From Humulus lupulus (Eukaryota > Streptophyta > Magnoliopsida > Rosales > Cannabaceae): 64,000 nucleotides of DNA. Shown in pieces: positions 10,705 through 24,217 of this stretch; position 1 is the first letter of the stretch, and each line of letters starts with the position of its first letter. The position numbers and the translations under genes were made by a program. Location of the stretch: assembly GCF_963169125.1 (NCBI RefSeq), contig NC_084801.1, positions 79,673,696 through 79,737,695 on the forward strand, in the 5' to 3' direction. Under the pieces are notes generated by a model. It made no database searches. It was not told where the DNA came from and saw only the letters and a list, made by a program, of their open reading frames with translations.

Positions 10705-12304
10705 ATGACTAGTTACGAAAATGGTTTGGAAGCTGAACAAGAAGATACAAAATCTTTATCTTCTAAACATGAAGTAGACCCTGTTGGGGGAACACGTTTG
10801 GAAGAGACAAATAGTGAAGATGTACCAGAAGACAATGTTGAATGTGGCATTAACGAAGAATGGACCAAACCTGATATTGCGCAATGGAGGAGCTTGCTTC
10901 AATTTTTGGATATTGACAAAGAACCAGAACATATACAGTTTACGGACTTCGAAGGGAAGGAGTTTGTAAGTATTGAACAAGCAGAATCTTTTTATTTTTT
11001 GTATGCGAAAATGATGGGGTTTAGTATTAGAAAAAAATGAAGAGGGAGGAAAAAAAAGGCATTTTACACATTAGAAGTTGGGTGTGTTCAAACGAAGGTT
11101 TTAGAGAACAAAAATATTGTAATCTTGATAATAGGTGTAAAGAAGCTCGTGCTCTAACAAGAACGGGTTGTAATGCAGAGTTTAGAATAAATTTAAATAG
11201 GGAAACTAACCGTTGGATTACTAAGTTTTTTAATAACCACCACAACCATAAGTTTACCTTCTTTCGTGAAAAACCATTTCTTAGATCTCATAGAATATTT
11301 AGGGACGAGATGAGGGAACAAGTTATGTCAATGAAGAGAGCTGGAATTAAGACATCCCAAATTTGGAATTACATGGTAGAAGTTCATGATGGTTGGGAAA
11401 ATGTGGGATGTATCAAAGATGACTTGTACAAGGGAATCTGTAAAAAATATTCAACTTGGGATGATTGTGACACGTCCACAACAATGGGTTATCTCGAAGC
11501 AAAAAAAGGGCCGGACAACATGTTTTTCTACAAGTATGATGTAGATAAAGAAAATAGATTGACAAATTTATTCTGGTCTGATGGGACTTCCCAGGTTGAT
11601 TACCAATTATTTGGTGATTGTTTGGCTTTTGATTCTACTTACAAAACCAATAGGTATTTTTTTTTTTTTTTTTACCTTATATCGATTTCTTAGTAAAATT
11701 TCAAATATCATATTAATTTTTTGTTCAACAGGTACGGAAAGCCATTAGTAATACTACTTGGGTCTAATAATCATGACAAAACGTGTGTTTGGAGCTGCAC
11801 TTCTTGATAATGAGACTTCGACCACATGTGATTGGGTATTGGAAACATTTTTAAAGTGCATGGGTGGTAAGATGCCGTCAGCAGTTTTGACGGAAGGTTG
11901 CAAAGTAATGAACAAAGCACTGGATAATATTATGCCTGGTGTTCCACATCGTATTTACTCGTGGCACATAATAAAAAATATAATGCACCATGTACACAAT
12001 ATAGCATTCCATCCAGAATTGAAAAAATTTATTTTCAGGTAATACATTAAATTGTGTTTTATCTTATTCTCTCAATTATAATATGAAAACATTTATATTT
12101 TTCTTTTTTACAAAAATATAGGTATTACAAGGAGGAAGAATGAGAGGATAATTGGAAAGTGACTGTAAATAAATATAGATTGACAGGAAATGCATGGGTG
12201 GAAGCAAAATATGGCACAAGAAAGCAGTGGGCAGATACTTTTCTTCGTGGTATTTATTTTGGTGGAGCTACTGCTACCGGTAGACGCGAATCTATGAATG
12301 CATT
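10705..12304 (+). pseudogene. FAR1/MULE-type transposase gene, 5' half
   Basis: The first exon (10705-11653) carries a FAR1-type DNA-binding domain: EQAESFYFLYAKMMGFSIRKK, then C...C...HNH ligands ending in WITKFFNNHHNH. Exon 2 (11732-12038) and exon 3 (12122-12304) carry the MULE transposase domain, with the first catalytic Asp in FDSTYKTNR and SWHIIKN after it. The second Asp position reads TEGC, so Asp appears replaced by Glu. Breaks are a one-base loss in an A run at 11031-11037, a frameshift near 11788 and a TGA at 12141-12143. Reading stops at ESMNAF, where solo LTR X inserted, and resumes at 40252. It could be a FAR1-related host gene or an autonomous MULE; terminal inverted repeats were not found. 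Confidence 0.85.
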
Positions 12305-13134
12305 TGATAACTCTACAAAATAGAGTTATTTTACCATATTTTATTTGCTAATTGTTGCTTAGTTCTTGAGTTTTTAATTAACTTATTAAGTTTTTATGTA
12401 ATTTTTAATTTATTAGTCTTATTGTAGTTTTCTAGATTTTTATATGTTTTTATAGATATTTTATTATAATATGTTTTAATTTAATTATTTGAAATTTGTG
12501 TTGTTAGATTATATGTTAAAAAATGTGACTTTTTTTTTTTATCTTAATTGCCAAAGTAAATTAAATTTCAATTAGTATTTTCATGGATTTAATATGAGTT
12601 ATTTTATAATTGAAAATATTTGATTCTAATTTAATATTTACTTATATTGTAGGGTGTACTTTGCAATTTTTTTATGCTTGAAAAAGAAGAGAAAAGGAAA
12701 TAAAAGTGGCATTTTTGTGGAAAAAGCAAATAAATTTTGGCATTTTTGAAATGGCCCAGCCAAGCCCCAGTCGAAGGCCCACCAGCAGCTTCAGCCCTGG
12801 CCCAAGTCCTCCCATGCCACCAAATGTCTCTTCAACCCGAGCACCTCACCAGCTCCTCCCTTCAGCAGGCTCCTGCCCACACTTGAACCTCCCAGCACAC
12901 CCAGCCGAACCTCCCAGCAGCATACCCCAGCATGCCACCCAACGCCCAGCATTAGCCAAGCCCACCACTTCGGCCCACATTCATTTCCTCAGTTGCCAGC
13001 CATTCGGCCTAGTAACCAAGCCCAGCCGAAACCACCTGCCTTCTTCCTCTACCCAATTGCACGGCACAACCGCCTGTTCCAGCCACCTATAATCATCTTG
13101 AGCCCACAATGTCCCCTATGTCCAAAATGCCAAC
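12305..13134 (+). mobile_element. Solo LTR X, segment 1 of 3
   Basis: It starts TGATAACTCTACAAAATAG immediately after the target duplication GCATT (12300-12304). It continues with AT-rich sequence and then a stretch rich in GGCCCA and AGCCCA words (about 12745-13080). A proline-rich ORF there looks spurious. The segment ends at 13134, where element B inserted. X resembles Athila-type LTRs in its TGATAA start and overall make-up, from memory only. Confidence 0.8.
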
Positions 13135-13735
13135 TGTTGACCCAGATTTTGGCCAATTGACACAGAGTCCAAATACGCTTGACGTGGAAGAATACGTTGA
13201 AAAGAATGTGATGACGAAAATAATAAGAACACAAGATTTTATAGTGGTTCGGCCCCAGGATCTGGTAATAACCTACGTCCACTTAGATTGTTATTGATAT
13301 AAGATCCAAAGGAGTGATCAAAGAACTAGGGTTCAATGAGTTTCACCAACCTCTGAAGAACAATACAATATAACTAGTTTGATAACTCTAATCTCAAGTG
13401 ATCTGAAAGTCAGAAAAGAAAAAAAGGATCCTCTTCCTTGAGCCCTCTTCTTCTATTTATAAGCTCAAGGAAGATTTACATTGATTTGTTACAGATATTC
13501 TTTCCTAAATAATCGGATACTCAGGAAATCATGGGAGATAATTTCGGATTCCATCATAACTGCCTAAGATTTCCTCCGCGTATAATGTGCGTACGACCAG
13601 GCTGGTCGTATAAAGAAACTGATCGCATGATGTTGAATGTCTTCCTGGTCGATAGTCGAACACAGATTCTGCCAGGTGTCAGCCACGTGTAATTAATACC
13701 TGCCATGTCATTCACTTCTGATTTTTGGGATAACA
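13135..13735 (-). repeat. 3' LTR of element B
   Basis: 601 bp. Read on the - strand it starts TGTTATCCCAAAAATC and ends GGGTCAACA. A polypurine tract (GGGGGG read on the - strand) lies next to it at 13736-13751. Its partner is 24218-24818. Confidence 0.94.
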
Positions 13736-14735
13736 TTTGCCCCCCAAGTTTGTTTAGTGCGACCAGCAATAAAGAAACTTAAGGGAACAACCGTTCACAT
13801 CCCCATGATGTCTGTCAGAATCCCCGTGCATTTTTGAAAACCGTGATATAATTATGTTTAATCAAGTCTTTTTGGTTTCCAAAAGGGCAATTTGACGACT
13901 TATACACTTTCCCACATTTTGAAAGTGGGAAGTGATGATTACTGCCTTTTGGCTATCCCTTCAATCCCTATAAGTAGGCTTTTTGTCTCCTTTAAGAAAA
14001 TTTTTATTCACCATCTTTGCCAATACTTTCAAGAACTTGCACCAGAGTTCAAAGCTTCGAAAACTAGTTTTTCGTCTAGCCGAAGGTCTTTCGGTCCAAG
14101 TTTCCATCTTCTTCCGAATCTCCATCTTCGCCCAGGTAAGAACTTCGTTCTTTAAGCTTTCTATTACGCCATGCATGCCGTTTCTATGCTCTATGACTTC
14201 TGCGTTCTTGAATAGGGTTTTAAGGGTTTTTTGGTATAAACCACCTAGTGCTTGGTAAAAATGCGTTTTTATGCTTCGTATAGGTTAAGACTATAGGTTG
14301 ATACTTAGGATCTCTAGTTTGGGACGTTAGGTTGACGAAAGATTCAACCATTAAGCCAGGTGAAAAAATCGAAATTTTTTCCCGCCCCTCAGGAGTCGAA
14401 AAAAGTTCTCTTTTCAGAAAATAGTTTACTTTCCTTTTTGTTTTTATCCGTCTTTCAAACTACCCATGTTGAACTTAGCGTAAGATTAGGATGCTGCTGG
14501 TTATTTAGGTACGAGCAACGTTATCCCAATCTTCCACACTACTTTGCGGATTGTGTCTTATCTCCTCCATTGTCTGTTTGCAGTTCATATGCAAGACCCT
14601 TGGGGGGGAGAAAGACCTATTGAAGACAAACTCTAGGCCCAACTACTCGAAGGCGAAGAGAATCCATCTACACTGATTCCAGAAATCCCCCTTTCACGTC
14701 CTAACCCAAATCCTCCACCAGTTTCCAATCAGAAA
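13736..14735 (+). promoter_or_regulatory. Polypurine tract, promoter and leader of the element B antisense gene
   Basis: The terminal polypurine tract of B is at 13736-13751 (- strand AAACTTGGGGGGCAAA). On the + strand a TATA-like CTATAAGTAGG lies at 13968-13978, 768 bp before the ATG. A donor CAG|GTAAGAAC at 14136 follows, and possible acceptors lie near 14582 (TTTGCAG) or just before the ATG (AATCAG). The plan of promoter, leader intron and start codon matches A, D, E and F, although the sequence itself has diverged. Confidence 0.6.
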
Positions 14736-17199
14736 ATGGCCAGAACAAAAACCAAAGCTAGAAAAAGACGCAACCTTAACTCTCCAAGTCAGCCTTCTGC
14801 TGATTCCCCCTCGACCAATGGTCGAGGTGAATTTGCCCCTCAAACCGAAGTTCAGAGGCGTGCCCGTCCTCGGCATGCCGACCAGCCGGCTGTTGAGTGG
14901 CACATCGTCTCCACAAGTTCGGTGACGATTCGTATGATCGCCAACTATTTAAACAAATACAATCTGACAGGGGTGACCTTGGTCAGACCTTCCATCGACC
15001 AGCGAGCCAACCTGCCAGGAGGGGCTTATAGCGCCTGGTTGAGGTACCATATCGAGGCGGGTGCCACCCTGCCTCTTCATTCATTCTTTCAAGGGGTGGC
15101 AAACTACTTTGTGGTGGCCCCCTTTCAAATTACCCTGAATGGGTATAGGATGCTGGCCGCGCTCTATATCCTCTACAAGCTCAAGAAATGGCCAGCTCCT
15201 TCTCCTCATGAGGTCAATTTTTTGTTCGACCTCAAGTCCAACCCCAACGAGGATGGTACAGATTTTTTTCATTTCTGCCACCAGGAGACCGGACGCACCT
15301 TTCTGTCCGACACCACTCACATCTCCAACGTGGGGAAGTACCATCAAGAGTACTTCCTTACACCCGAAATTGTCGCGGATAATCTGGCCTTCACTCCAGG
15401 AGGTAAAGAAAATAATAATCCTTGAACCAGTAGATTTTGTACTTTAATCCTTTCGTCATAATACTTCGCTGTTCCATTGTATTCCAGGCCCATGGTTACG
15501 CCCGACCCCCACTCCAGGAATGGAATCGAGGGCAGCACTCTTAGCTAGCATGCCAAGTGCTGCTAAGAGTGTGAAGAACTTGATTAACGAGGCTAACCTC
15601 AGGCTGGCTGGCCTTTGGGGCTCCCAACCTGCGACTAACGAACCTCCGGCGAGTGGTGTCCACGCCGATGCGGGATCTGAGCGGGAACCCGAGCAGCAAC
15701 CTCAGGCACCCCCTCCTCAGAGGAGGCCAACTGGGGTTACAATCAGGGAACCTACTGTTCCCCACCGAGCAGCGGAATCATCGGTCCCCGAGGGCAAGGG
15801 GAAATAAAAGGTTGCCGAACCTACCGAACTGTCTGACGACTCGTCGGAAGTAAACGGTACATCATTCTCATTTTTGAATAATCTGCCAATTCCTTCCCAT
15901 CTATTTGATGGGGATGGCAACTTTAGGAACGCCCCTTCTTTAAACTCATATTTCTTCCAGGAACTAGGTAGTTCAGTAGATAATGTTACGACCAGTAGGT
16001 GTAGCTCGAGTATTTTACTTGTAATCCTTTTGCTTTGATCTCTGTTTCCCGTGACCCTTTATTCTCACTGTTCGAATTGTTTTTCTTTGTGAAGGTATGG
16101 ATTTTGAGGACTTCTTCGAGCATTACCAAACTGCTGCTGCCGCTTCTGTCCCGAAGGACAGCAAAAGGGCTCGAGGGGAAAACAGCAAGACCCCTTCAAA
16201 GAAGGCTCGGACGGAGGATACTCCCGGCGCCGACCCTTCTAAGGAAAACATGACACCTCCGCCTCCCACCGAACAGTTGATGCCCGCGGCTGAGAATCCA
16301 CAGCCCTCTTCTAGGGCCGCTGGTAGAGAGACTCTGGACAACTTGTCCGAAGGCTCCCTGTCCAGCATCGTGGTCGGGTCGGCCAGGGAGAGAATATATA
16401 AGCTCTCGAAGCACAGACGCAGCCAGGCCGCCATCAACGAAACTGCCTCAATGGAGGCCGACCAAATCATCAACAGAGGGCTGAATGAGATATTCAGCGT
16501 AAGTCACTTTTTGCTGTTTCATCATTTATTCTGACTTCTATTCCTTACTTTTTCATTTTTTGTTTTCAGGGACTGCTGTCTTTAACTGCTGGCTGGCGCC
16601 GTACTGGGGCGTTGGTTTCTCGCAGACAGAACTTAGACTCCAGGCTTGCTCAGGCTAAGCAAGTACTTAAGGATGAGAAGAAAAAGATGCTCAAGGAAAA
16701 CAAGGAGCTGTCCAAGCTGAATGAACAGCTATGCGAGGACCAAGCCACCCTCACCCAGGAGCTTCAGGAAAGTCAAGGGGCCCTGAAGAAAGCCATCGAT
16801 GAGCGGCACAGATGGAGGGAGAGTTCTGTACTCCACACCCAAGAGTGTAAGCAGCTCACACTTGATCTGACCACCACCAGGGATGAGGCGAAGAAGCTTG
16901 AGGAGCGGGTGCGAGAGCTCAAGGGGCGAGTGCAGGAGCTAGAGGAGGATGGGGCCAAAACTTTGAAGAAGTACAAGGAAGCCACCTTCCTTTGTTTCTA
17001 CGACTTCTAGAAGCACAATCGGGAGTCCAACATTAACTATCTCTTCGAGCGGTTGCAAAGGATGCTGATGGCGCAGTGCGCTGCTCGGTTGGAGGCAGAG
17101 GAGAGAGCCAAGGCCAAAACCCCTGCTGCTGATGCTGCGGCTGGTCCTCTGGCTGATCAGAGTGCTCCTAATCCAGAAGACCCTCCTGCTCCCCAGTAA
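14736..17199 (+). pseudogene. Antisense gene of element B (Transposase_28-like, spliced), two in-frame stops
   Basis: Inferred exons are 14736-15402, 15488-15994, 16095-16498 and 16570-17199; the introns are GT-AG with phases 1, 1 and 0, as in A, D and E. Exon 1 has a basic N terminus (MARTKTKARKRRN) and the Transposase_28-like core (AGATLPLHSFFQGV, FQITLNGYRMLAALYILY). The middle exons are low in complexity (Pro, Gln, Ser rich). The last exon is a heptad-rich coiled coil ending in FYDF, stop, KHNRESNINYL and CAARLEAEE, a diverged form of the C-terminal motif of the other copies. Stops are TAA at 15805-15807 and TAG at 17008-17010. The TAG falls at the Trp that is conserved in the motif. Function is unknown. 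Confidence 0.82.
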
Positions 17200-17933
17200 A
17201 ATTAGTATTTTTTATTTATTTTTTCAGCTTTTATGGCCCACGAGTCTATCTGTAAAGACAATTTTCTTTTATTGCTGCGAGGGCAGCTTTTTTACTTATA
17301 CTTGAACAATTGCATCCGAGCAGTACTGCTCGCGGTGTAAAGGTTTTTCCTTTTAATTACATATTTACATCCGAGCACTAATGCTCGCGGTGTAAACGAT
17401 TGCCTTACTGATATTATAATGTTTCTTTTGTAATACCTGTTCGCATGACCAAACTTAGTATAGTACTTTGGTTTGATTTTACAAAACATAAATTTTGAAA
17501 AATGCTCTAAGTACCGTTGCATGCTTTCAATCATTTTGTTCATGTGTTTACATACCTCATGGTACGCTTTGCTATCGATGTACCTTATATGCCCCCCAAG
17601 TGATCGAGGAACTTTAGGTCCTTGGTCACTTACCTTGACCATGACCTGTTCGAACAATATTGCTCGGTGCAAAATTCAACACTTGTAATACAGCAAAACA
17701 ACACACGTAATGAACAAATACTTGTAAAATAAATTTACAAAGGTTGGCAAGAATGACTGGCTCCGCACAGTCCCTTATATTCTCGTTTTAAAATGGACTA
17801 AACATGTCTGTACGAGGGATCTTAAAAAATATCTTACACTTATAAGCGATTAGCCATACAACGTGGCTAACCCTTTTTTCGAAACTTGTAAAAAGTAAAA
17901 ATTAATACAAGCCAGTCCTTTAAGAAGGACTGT
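17200..17933. other. Gap between convergent genes of element B, with palindromes and internal polypurine tract
   Basis: No gene is seen. Three related palindromic words occur: CGAGCAGTACTGCTCG (17317-17332, perfect), CGAGCACTAATGCTCG (17372-17387) and CGAACAATATTGCTCG (17651-17666). The first two are followed by CGGTGTAAA. The internal polypurine tract, read on the - strand, is ACTTGGGGGGCATATAAGG (17585-17603). This is the place that holds tandem arrays in A, D, E and F. Confidence 0.65.
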
Positions 17934-20900
17934 TCACTGATAATACTTGCGCAGGTGTTCTCCATTCCAATAGCGTGGAACGAGATCTCCATTTAAGCGT
18001 GCAAGTTTGTAGGTGCCCGGATGAAGGACTTCTTCAATCTGGTAAGGTCCTTCCCAGTTTGGTCCGAGTACTCCAGCAGTGGGGTCGCAGGTATTTAAGA
18101 AAACTCGTCGTAGCACTAGGTCACCGACGTTGAATTTTCTTTCTTTTACCTTCGAGTTAAAGTACCGGGCGACCTTTTGCTGGTACACAGCAACTCGGAG
18201 TTGGGATTTTTCTCGTATTTCGTCAATTGAGTCTAGGGACTCCATCATCAGTTGGCTGTTCTGGCCCTGGTCGTATGTAATGCGTCGATGTGAGGGGGGA
18301 TCTAATTCGACAGGTAACATGGCCTCATATCCATAGGCTAAGGAAAATGGGGTATGACCTGTCGCTGTTCTGTGGGAAGTTCTGTACGACCAGAGGACTT
18401 CAGGCAGCTGTTCTGGCCATGCTCCTTTAGCGTCTTCAAGCCTCTTCTTTAGGGTGTCTTTAAGAGTTTTATTCACTGCCTCGACCTGCCCGTTTTCTTG
18501 TGGATGCGCAACTGAAGAAAAGCTTTTGATAATCTCGTGCCTTTCGCAGAAGTCGGTGAATAAGTCACTGTCAAATTGGGTTCCATTGTTTGAGACAATC
18601 TTTCGGGGCAAACCATACCGGCAAACAATGTTCTTGATGAAAAAGTCGAGAACTTTCTTGGTCGTTATGGTAGCGAGTGGTTCAGCTTCGACCCATTTGG
18701 TGAAGTAGTCGACTGCCACAACTGCGTACTTCACTCCGCCTTTTCCCGTTGGCAGGGATCCAATCAAGTCTATACCCCATACTGCAAAAGGCCAAGGACT
18801 CTGCATCTGTTTTAATTCGTTTGGAGCTGCTCGTGGAATTTTGGAAAACCTTTGACATTTATCGCACTTTCGTACAAACTCCATTGAATCTTCGTTCATG
18901 GTTGGCCAGAAATAACCTTGCCTTAGAATCTTTTTTGCCAAACTTTGCCCCCCAGCGTGATCCCCGCAGAAGCCTTCATGTACTTCCTTCATTAGCTCCT
19001 TAGCTTTTTCTGGTGTAATGCATCTGAGTAGTGGCATGGAATATCCTCTTTGGTACATAACACCATCGACCAATATGTACCTAGCAGCCTGCCTTTGTAG
19101 AGTTCTGGCCTTGTTTCTATCTGTTGGTAGTACACCATTTATTAGATACTCCAAGTAAGGCGCCATCCATGTATCTTCCATTCGGATTTCCATACTGCTC
19201 GTATGCTTGGCTCACTCAATCTTTCTATTGGCACAATGTTCAAAGTGTCAGCATCTTTCGCGCTCGCGAGTTTGGCTAAGGCATCTGCATTCGAATTCTG
19301 ATCCTGCGGTATTTACTGGAGGGTATACTTTGTGAACTGGGCTAACAAGTCTTTAGTTTTATTCAAATAGGCTACCATTTTTAAGCCTCGTGCTTGATAT
19401 TCCCCCAGAACTTGATTCACTACCAACTGGGAATCACTGTAAATATCCAGCGCCTTTATGCTCATGTCTTTTGCCATTCTCAATCCAGCGAGGAGTGCTT
19501 CGTATTTGGCTTCATTATTTGACGCGGTGAAGTCGAACCTGATGGCGCAGTGAAATCGACGCCCTTCTGGCATTATCAAGATCACTCCTGCTCCTACGTG
19601 AGATTCGTTTGACGACCCATCTGTGAATAACTTCCACGAAGGAGCTTCATCTTGAGGTTCAGGCACTCTAGGCTATTCGCACTGTTCGCTGTCTGGGAGT
19701 TCGGTAAACTCTGCAATGAGATCGGCCAAGACTTGTCCCTTTACTGCTGCTCGCGGTGAATATGTGATATCGAACTGCCCTAGTTCGACTGCCCATTTTA
19801 ATAGATGCCCAGCCACTTCTGGTTTTTGGAGGACTTGCCGAAGGGGCTGGTCAGTTAAAACTATGATAGGGTGGGCTTGGAAGTAAGGGCATAGCTTCCT
19901 CAAGGCCAAGATTAAACAGTATGCTAACCTCTCGATGGGAGGATACCTCAGTTCTGCTCCGATCAGCCTTTTGCTTACATAGTAAACTGCTTTTTGTACG
20001 CCTTCTTCCTCTCGTATCAGTACCGCACTAGCAACAACTTCAGTGATTGCCAGGTAAATGAACAAAGTTTCTCCTTCGATTGGCTTTGATAAAATGGGAG
20101 GCTGTGCCATATGGGCTTTCAAGGCCTGAAAAGCTTGCTCGCAGTCTCCTGTCCATTCAAATTTCTTATTGCCCCTAAGTAGATTGAAAAAAGGGACGCA
20201 TTTGTCTGTTGATTTTGAAATAAATCTACTTAGGGCTGCAATCCTCCCGGTTAAACTTTGTACATCTTTGATCTTTTCTGGTGATTTCATGTCGATCAGG
20301 GCTTTTATCTTGTCGGGGTTGGCCTCGATTCCTCTTGAATTTATAATGAACCCCAAAAACTTCCCTGATCCAACTCCGAAGGAACATTTGAGAGGATTTA
20401 GTTTCATCTGGTACTTGTTCAATACATCGAAACACTCCTGTAAATCCTTCACATGTCCTTCTGCCTTTTTAGACTTTACTAGCATGTCGTCCACGTATAC
20501 CTCCATGTTTACTCCGATCAATTCTTTAAACATGTGGTTAACTAACCGCTGGTAAGTCGCACCTGCGTTTTTCAGTCCGAAGGGCATTACTTTATAACAG
20601 TATAAGCTCGTATCGATCCGAAAGCTAGTGTGATCCTCATCAGGGGGATGCATGCTAATCTGATTGTAGCCTGAATATGCATTCATGAAGGAGAGGATCT
20701 CGTGTCCTGCAGTAGCATCGACCAATTGGTCGATTCTTGGGAGTGGGAAGCAATCCTTTGGGCAGGCTTTATTGAGGTCTGTAAAATCCACACAGGTTCG
20801 CCATTTGCCGTTAGGCTTGGGGACCAGCACTGGATTGGAGACCCATGATGGATAAAACGCCACCCTGATGAACCCATTCTCCTTTAACCTCTCAACTTCT

Positions 20901-23900
20901 TCTTTTAAGGCTCTCGATCGATCCTTATCGAGCAGCCTTCTTTTTTGTTGCACGGGTGGAAAAGTCTTGTCTATGTTCAGGACATGGCTGATAACTACAG
21001 GGTCTATCCCAGCCATGTCTTTGTGCGACCAAGCAAAGACTTCCTAGTTCTTCCGCAAAAATTCCACCAGTGCATGCTTCATGGTTGGTTCTAGGTTCTT
21101 CCCGACCTTCACGACTCTGGTCGGGTCTTTTTCGTCAAGTTGGACCTCTTCCAGGTCCTCGACGGGTCCAACGTTTTCTTCAAAATCCCCAAAGCGAGGA
21201 TCTAAATCTCTATCCTCACTTTGGGCAACACCCTATTTGGTGACTTCATCACTGGATTGGGCTTGTGTATCAATTGCCATCTGCAACTTATCTGAGGTAG
21301 TGCTCTTTGACGTTCCCTTTTTCGCCTTCGCGACTGAGGCGTTGTAGCACTCTCTGGCCTCCCTCTGGTTTCCCAACACGCGTCCTACCCCTGCGTCTGT
21401 CGGGAATTTCATGGCTAAGTGCCACATAGAGGTGACAGCCCGTAGATCAACCAGTATAGGCCTCCCAATGATGGCATTGTACGTCGAAGGACAATCGACT
21501 ACTATAAAAGTAGCGAGTAATGTCCTGGTAGTAGGCACTGTACCTGCTGTCACTGATAGTCTGATTGACCCTGCGGGGGCGAGTCCCTCACCAGAGAAGT
21601 CGTATATTGTTTGGTTGCAGGGCTCCAGGTCCTTAACGGACAACTTCATGCGTTCCAGCGAAGACTTATACAGGATATTCACCGAACTTCCTGTATCGAC
21701 CAGCACTCTCTTCACCATCATGTTGGCCATTTGGATATCCACGACCAGCGGATCGGAATGTGGGAACCGGACATGTTGGGCATCACTATCAGAGAAGGTT
21801 ATCTCGCCTTCTTTTGACCGAGCCTTCTTCGGTGCGCGGTCATCCATGGTCATCATCTCGATGTCCTGGTCGTGGCGTAGAGTCCGAGCGTATCGTTCTC
21901 TGGCTTTTCCGCTATTTCCCGTGAGGTGTGGGCCTCCGCAGATGGTTAACAATGTGCCAATCACGGGGGCAGGCTGCAAAGGTGGCGAGCGTTGGCGCGT
22001 GGGCGCCTGGTCGTTGCCATCTGGAGCTTCTCGTTGGGAATTTCCCGAGGCCTGTACATATCTTCTTAAGTTTCCTTGTCTAATAAGGAACTCGATTTCA
22101 TCCTTCAGCTGGTTGCATTCGTTGGTATCGTGTCCGTAGTCGTTATGATAACGACAGAACTGGGTAGTGTCTCTTTTCGAAATATCCTTTCGAATGGGGG
22201 CAGGCTTCTTATAAGGCACGCTGGAACTCGTGGCCTGATAAACCTCTCCCCGAGACTCAACTAGGGCAGTATAGTTAGTGAACCGAGGTTCATAACGGTT
22301 ACCCTTGGCTCGTTTATTGTTAGAGGTGGAAGGCTCATTGTGTGGCCGTTTACCCCCATTCTTGCCATTGCCGTTGCCGTTCCCGTTGCCTTTGCCGTTG
22401 CCATTGGGCTTGGACCCCTTGGCGGCTTTGGCGGTCTCGACAGTCCCTTTTCCCTTGCCTGGGGGCTTCTCTTCGTCGGCGATGGCATCTTCGAGCTTGA
22501 TGTAGCGATCAGCCCGATCCAAAAATTCTTGGGTAGTTCTAACCCCATGTTTTCGGAGGCTTTCCCAGAGAGGCGTGCGGCTCTTAACCCCTGCGGTTAT
22601 GGCCATCATTTTGCCTTCGTCTCCCACTGTCTTTGCTCCAGCAGCTGCTCGCATGAAGCACTGGACGTAGTCTTTCAGTGGTTCTCCATCTTGCTGGCGT
22701 ATTTCAACTAGCTGGTTTGCCTCAGTCGGGTGCACACGACCCGCGTAGAACTGTCCGTAAAACTCCTTTACGAACATTTCCCAGGAAACTATACTTGTAG
22801 GAGGGTATTTAAAAAACCACTTCTGTGCAGCATCAGAAAGTGTTGCAGGGAAGATCCTGCACCGAGCGTCTTCAGACACTTTCTGAATGTCTATTTGTAT
22901 CTCAAACTTGTTGACGTGAGATACCGGGTCACCATACCCATCAAAGTTTGGAAGCGTAGGCATTTTAAACTTGCTAGGAGTTTCTGCCATAGCTATCCTC
23001 TGGACGAAAGGAATGCCTTTCCTTCTATCGTGGTCGATGTAAGATGTTCTTCCCCCGACCAGCTGCTGCACTGCTTAGTTGAGGGCATCTATCTGGGCCT
23101 GCACAGCGCTGGGAATCACTGTGGCCTCTGGTGCTGGGGGGATGTTTTTGCCGTGCCGCTCGCGGCGATCGTTGAGTACATCTCTCAAGTCCTCGTCTCT
23201 TCTCCACTGCTCACTAGCTTCGAGCCGGTCGAAGACGTTATTTTGTCTGGGCTGCCCCCCAGCGGCCCGTCTGTCAGGTTGGTTATCTTGAGGTGGCTGG
23301 CTCCTGCCTCCACCTCTTTCCTCATTCCTCTGACCGACATTCCCTCTGCCTGAGTCGGCCTCATTATAACGATGACCATCTCTGAATCTTGATTGGCTAT
23401 GGTGGGATCGATTGTTCCCTCGATTGCCTTCCCGGGCTGGAACCTCCTAAGCGTTAGAGGGTTGTCTGGGTTGGTCGTTAGGTCCCCGTGCATTATCATG
23501 CCGTGGGGGGCCTCGGACCGCAGAGCCTAACTCTGAGTTCCTCCTGTTGCCAGGATGCTGTCCTCTGCTTGGAGGGTTTGGCTCGTCGCCCCTATGGCGT
23601 CTAGGACTGCGAGGCTGCTGCCCGGTCCTATTCTGCCTCTGCTGCGGGGGATTGCCGCGACCAGCATGGGATGGAGGTTGTGCCTCAGGGTCTCCTAGCG
23701 AGACATCGTCCTGAGGTGCCGGTGGCTGCTCGGGCCTTTGTGGGCTTGAGGGTTGGATAGGCGAGCTAGGATTGGGACCCCTGTGGGGTGGCCCATTCGC
23801 GGGTTGATCAGGCTACGAGGCAGGTGCAACCTGATTCCTAGCCAATTGTAAGGCTGCCTCGAGGGCTGCCATGGCTTCGCTCTGGCGACGGTCCATCTCC

Positions 23901-24169
23901 GCCTGCCTCTCACCTAGCTCCAAGCGCTGCCGTTCAATTTCTTGTTGCTGCCGCGCCATGATTTCGGTAGCACTTTCCTGGCTGGCCCTCAGATTGGCCA
24001 GCTCTTCGTGCAACGCCCCTAGAGTGCTCTTCAGCGTCGCGTCATCCATTTCTTCCTCATCAAATTCCAAATGTGGCTCATCCTCAGCCATGTTGGGAGG
24101 AGGAGGAGGAGGCGGGTTAGATGGTGCAGTGCCGGCCGCCTGTCCAAATTTCCTAGTAGTTTTCGCCAT
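17934..24169 (-). pseudogene. Element B gag-pol, degenerate
   Basis: The start is taken as the ATG at 24169 (MAKTTRKF), upstream of a coiled-coil and Arg/Gln/Pro-rich N terminus. The retrotransposon gag domain lies near 22990-22450, and a Cys/His cluster (CRYHNDYGHDTNEC) near 22140-22100. Protease has VDTGSSVNILY. RT has YVDD at 20498-20487. A second RNase H domain begins FTDGSSNESHVGAG (about 19630). Integrase occupies 19193-17934 (CDKCQRF, SNNGTQF, GQVEAVNK). In-frame stops are at 23815 (TAG), 23449 (TAG), 23077 (TAA), 21235 (TAG), 21046 (TAG), 19675 (TAG) and 19315 (TAA); a frameshift lies near 19200. Integrase has SNNG where relatives have SDNG, so a catalytic Asp is lost. Confidence 0.93.
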
Positions 24170-24195
24170 TGGTTTTCTCAACGATGCTATATCAA

Positions 24196-24214
24196 GCTCT
24201 CAATGAAAGCACCA
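24196..24214 (-). other. Primer binding site, element B
   Basis: TGGTGCTTTCATTGAGAGC on the - strand, three bases inside the 5' LTR. The same 19 bases follow the 5' LTR of D. It should pair with a tRNA ending GAAAGCACCA; I do not name the tRNA. Confidence 0.75.
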
Positions 24215-24217
24215 GAA

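Noticed and set aside
10705..12304. Intact FAR1-related host gene
   Set aside because: It has two frameshifts, a TGA, a changed catalytic position and a 28-kb insertion.
12706..13092. Proline-rich 128-codon ORF
   Set aside because: It is low-complexity sequence inside solo LTR X, made of repeated GGCCCA and AGCCCA words, with no domain or splice context.
21411..22711. Long + strand ORFs (242 and 123 codons)
   Set aside because: They lie opposite element B gag-protease, which has recognisable domains; no independent support.
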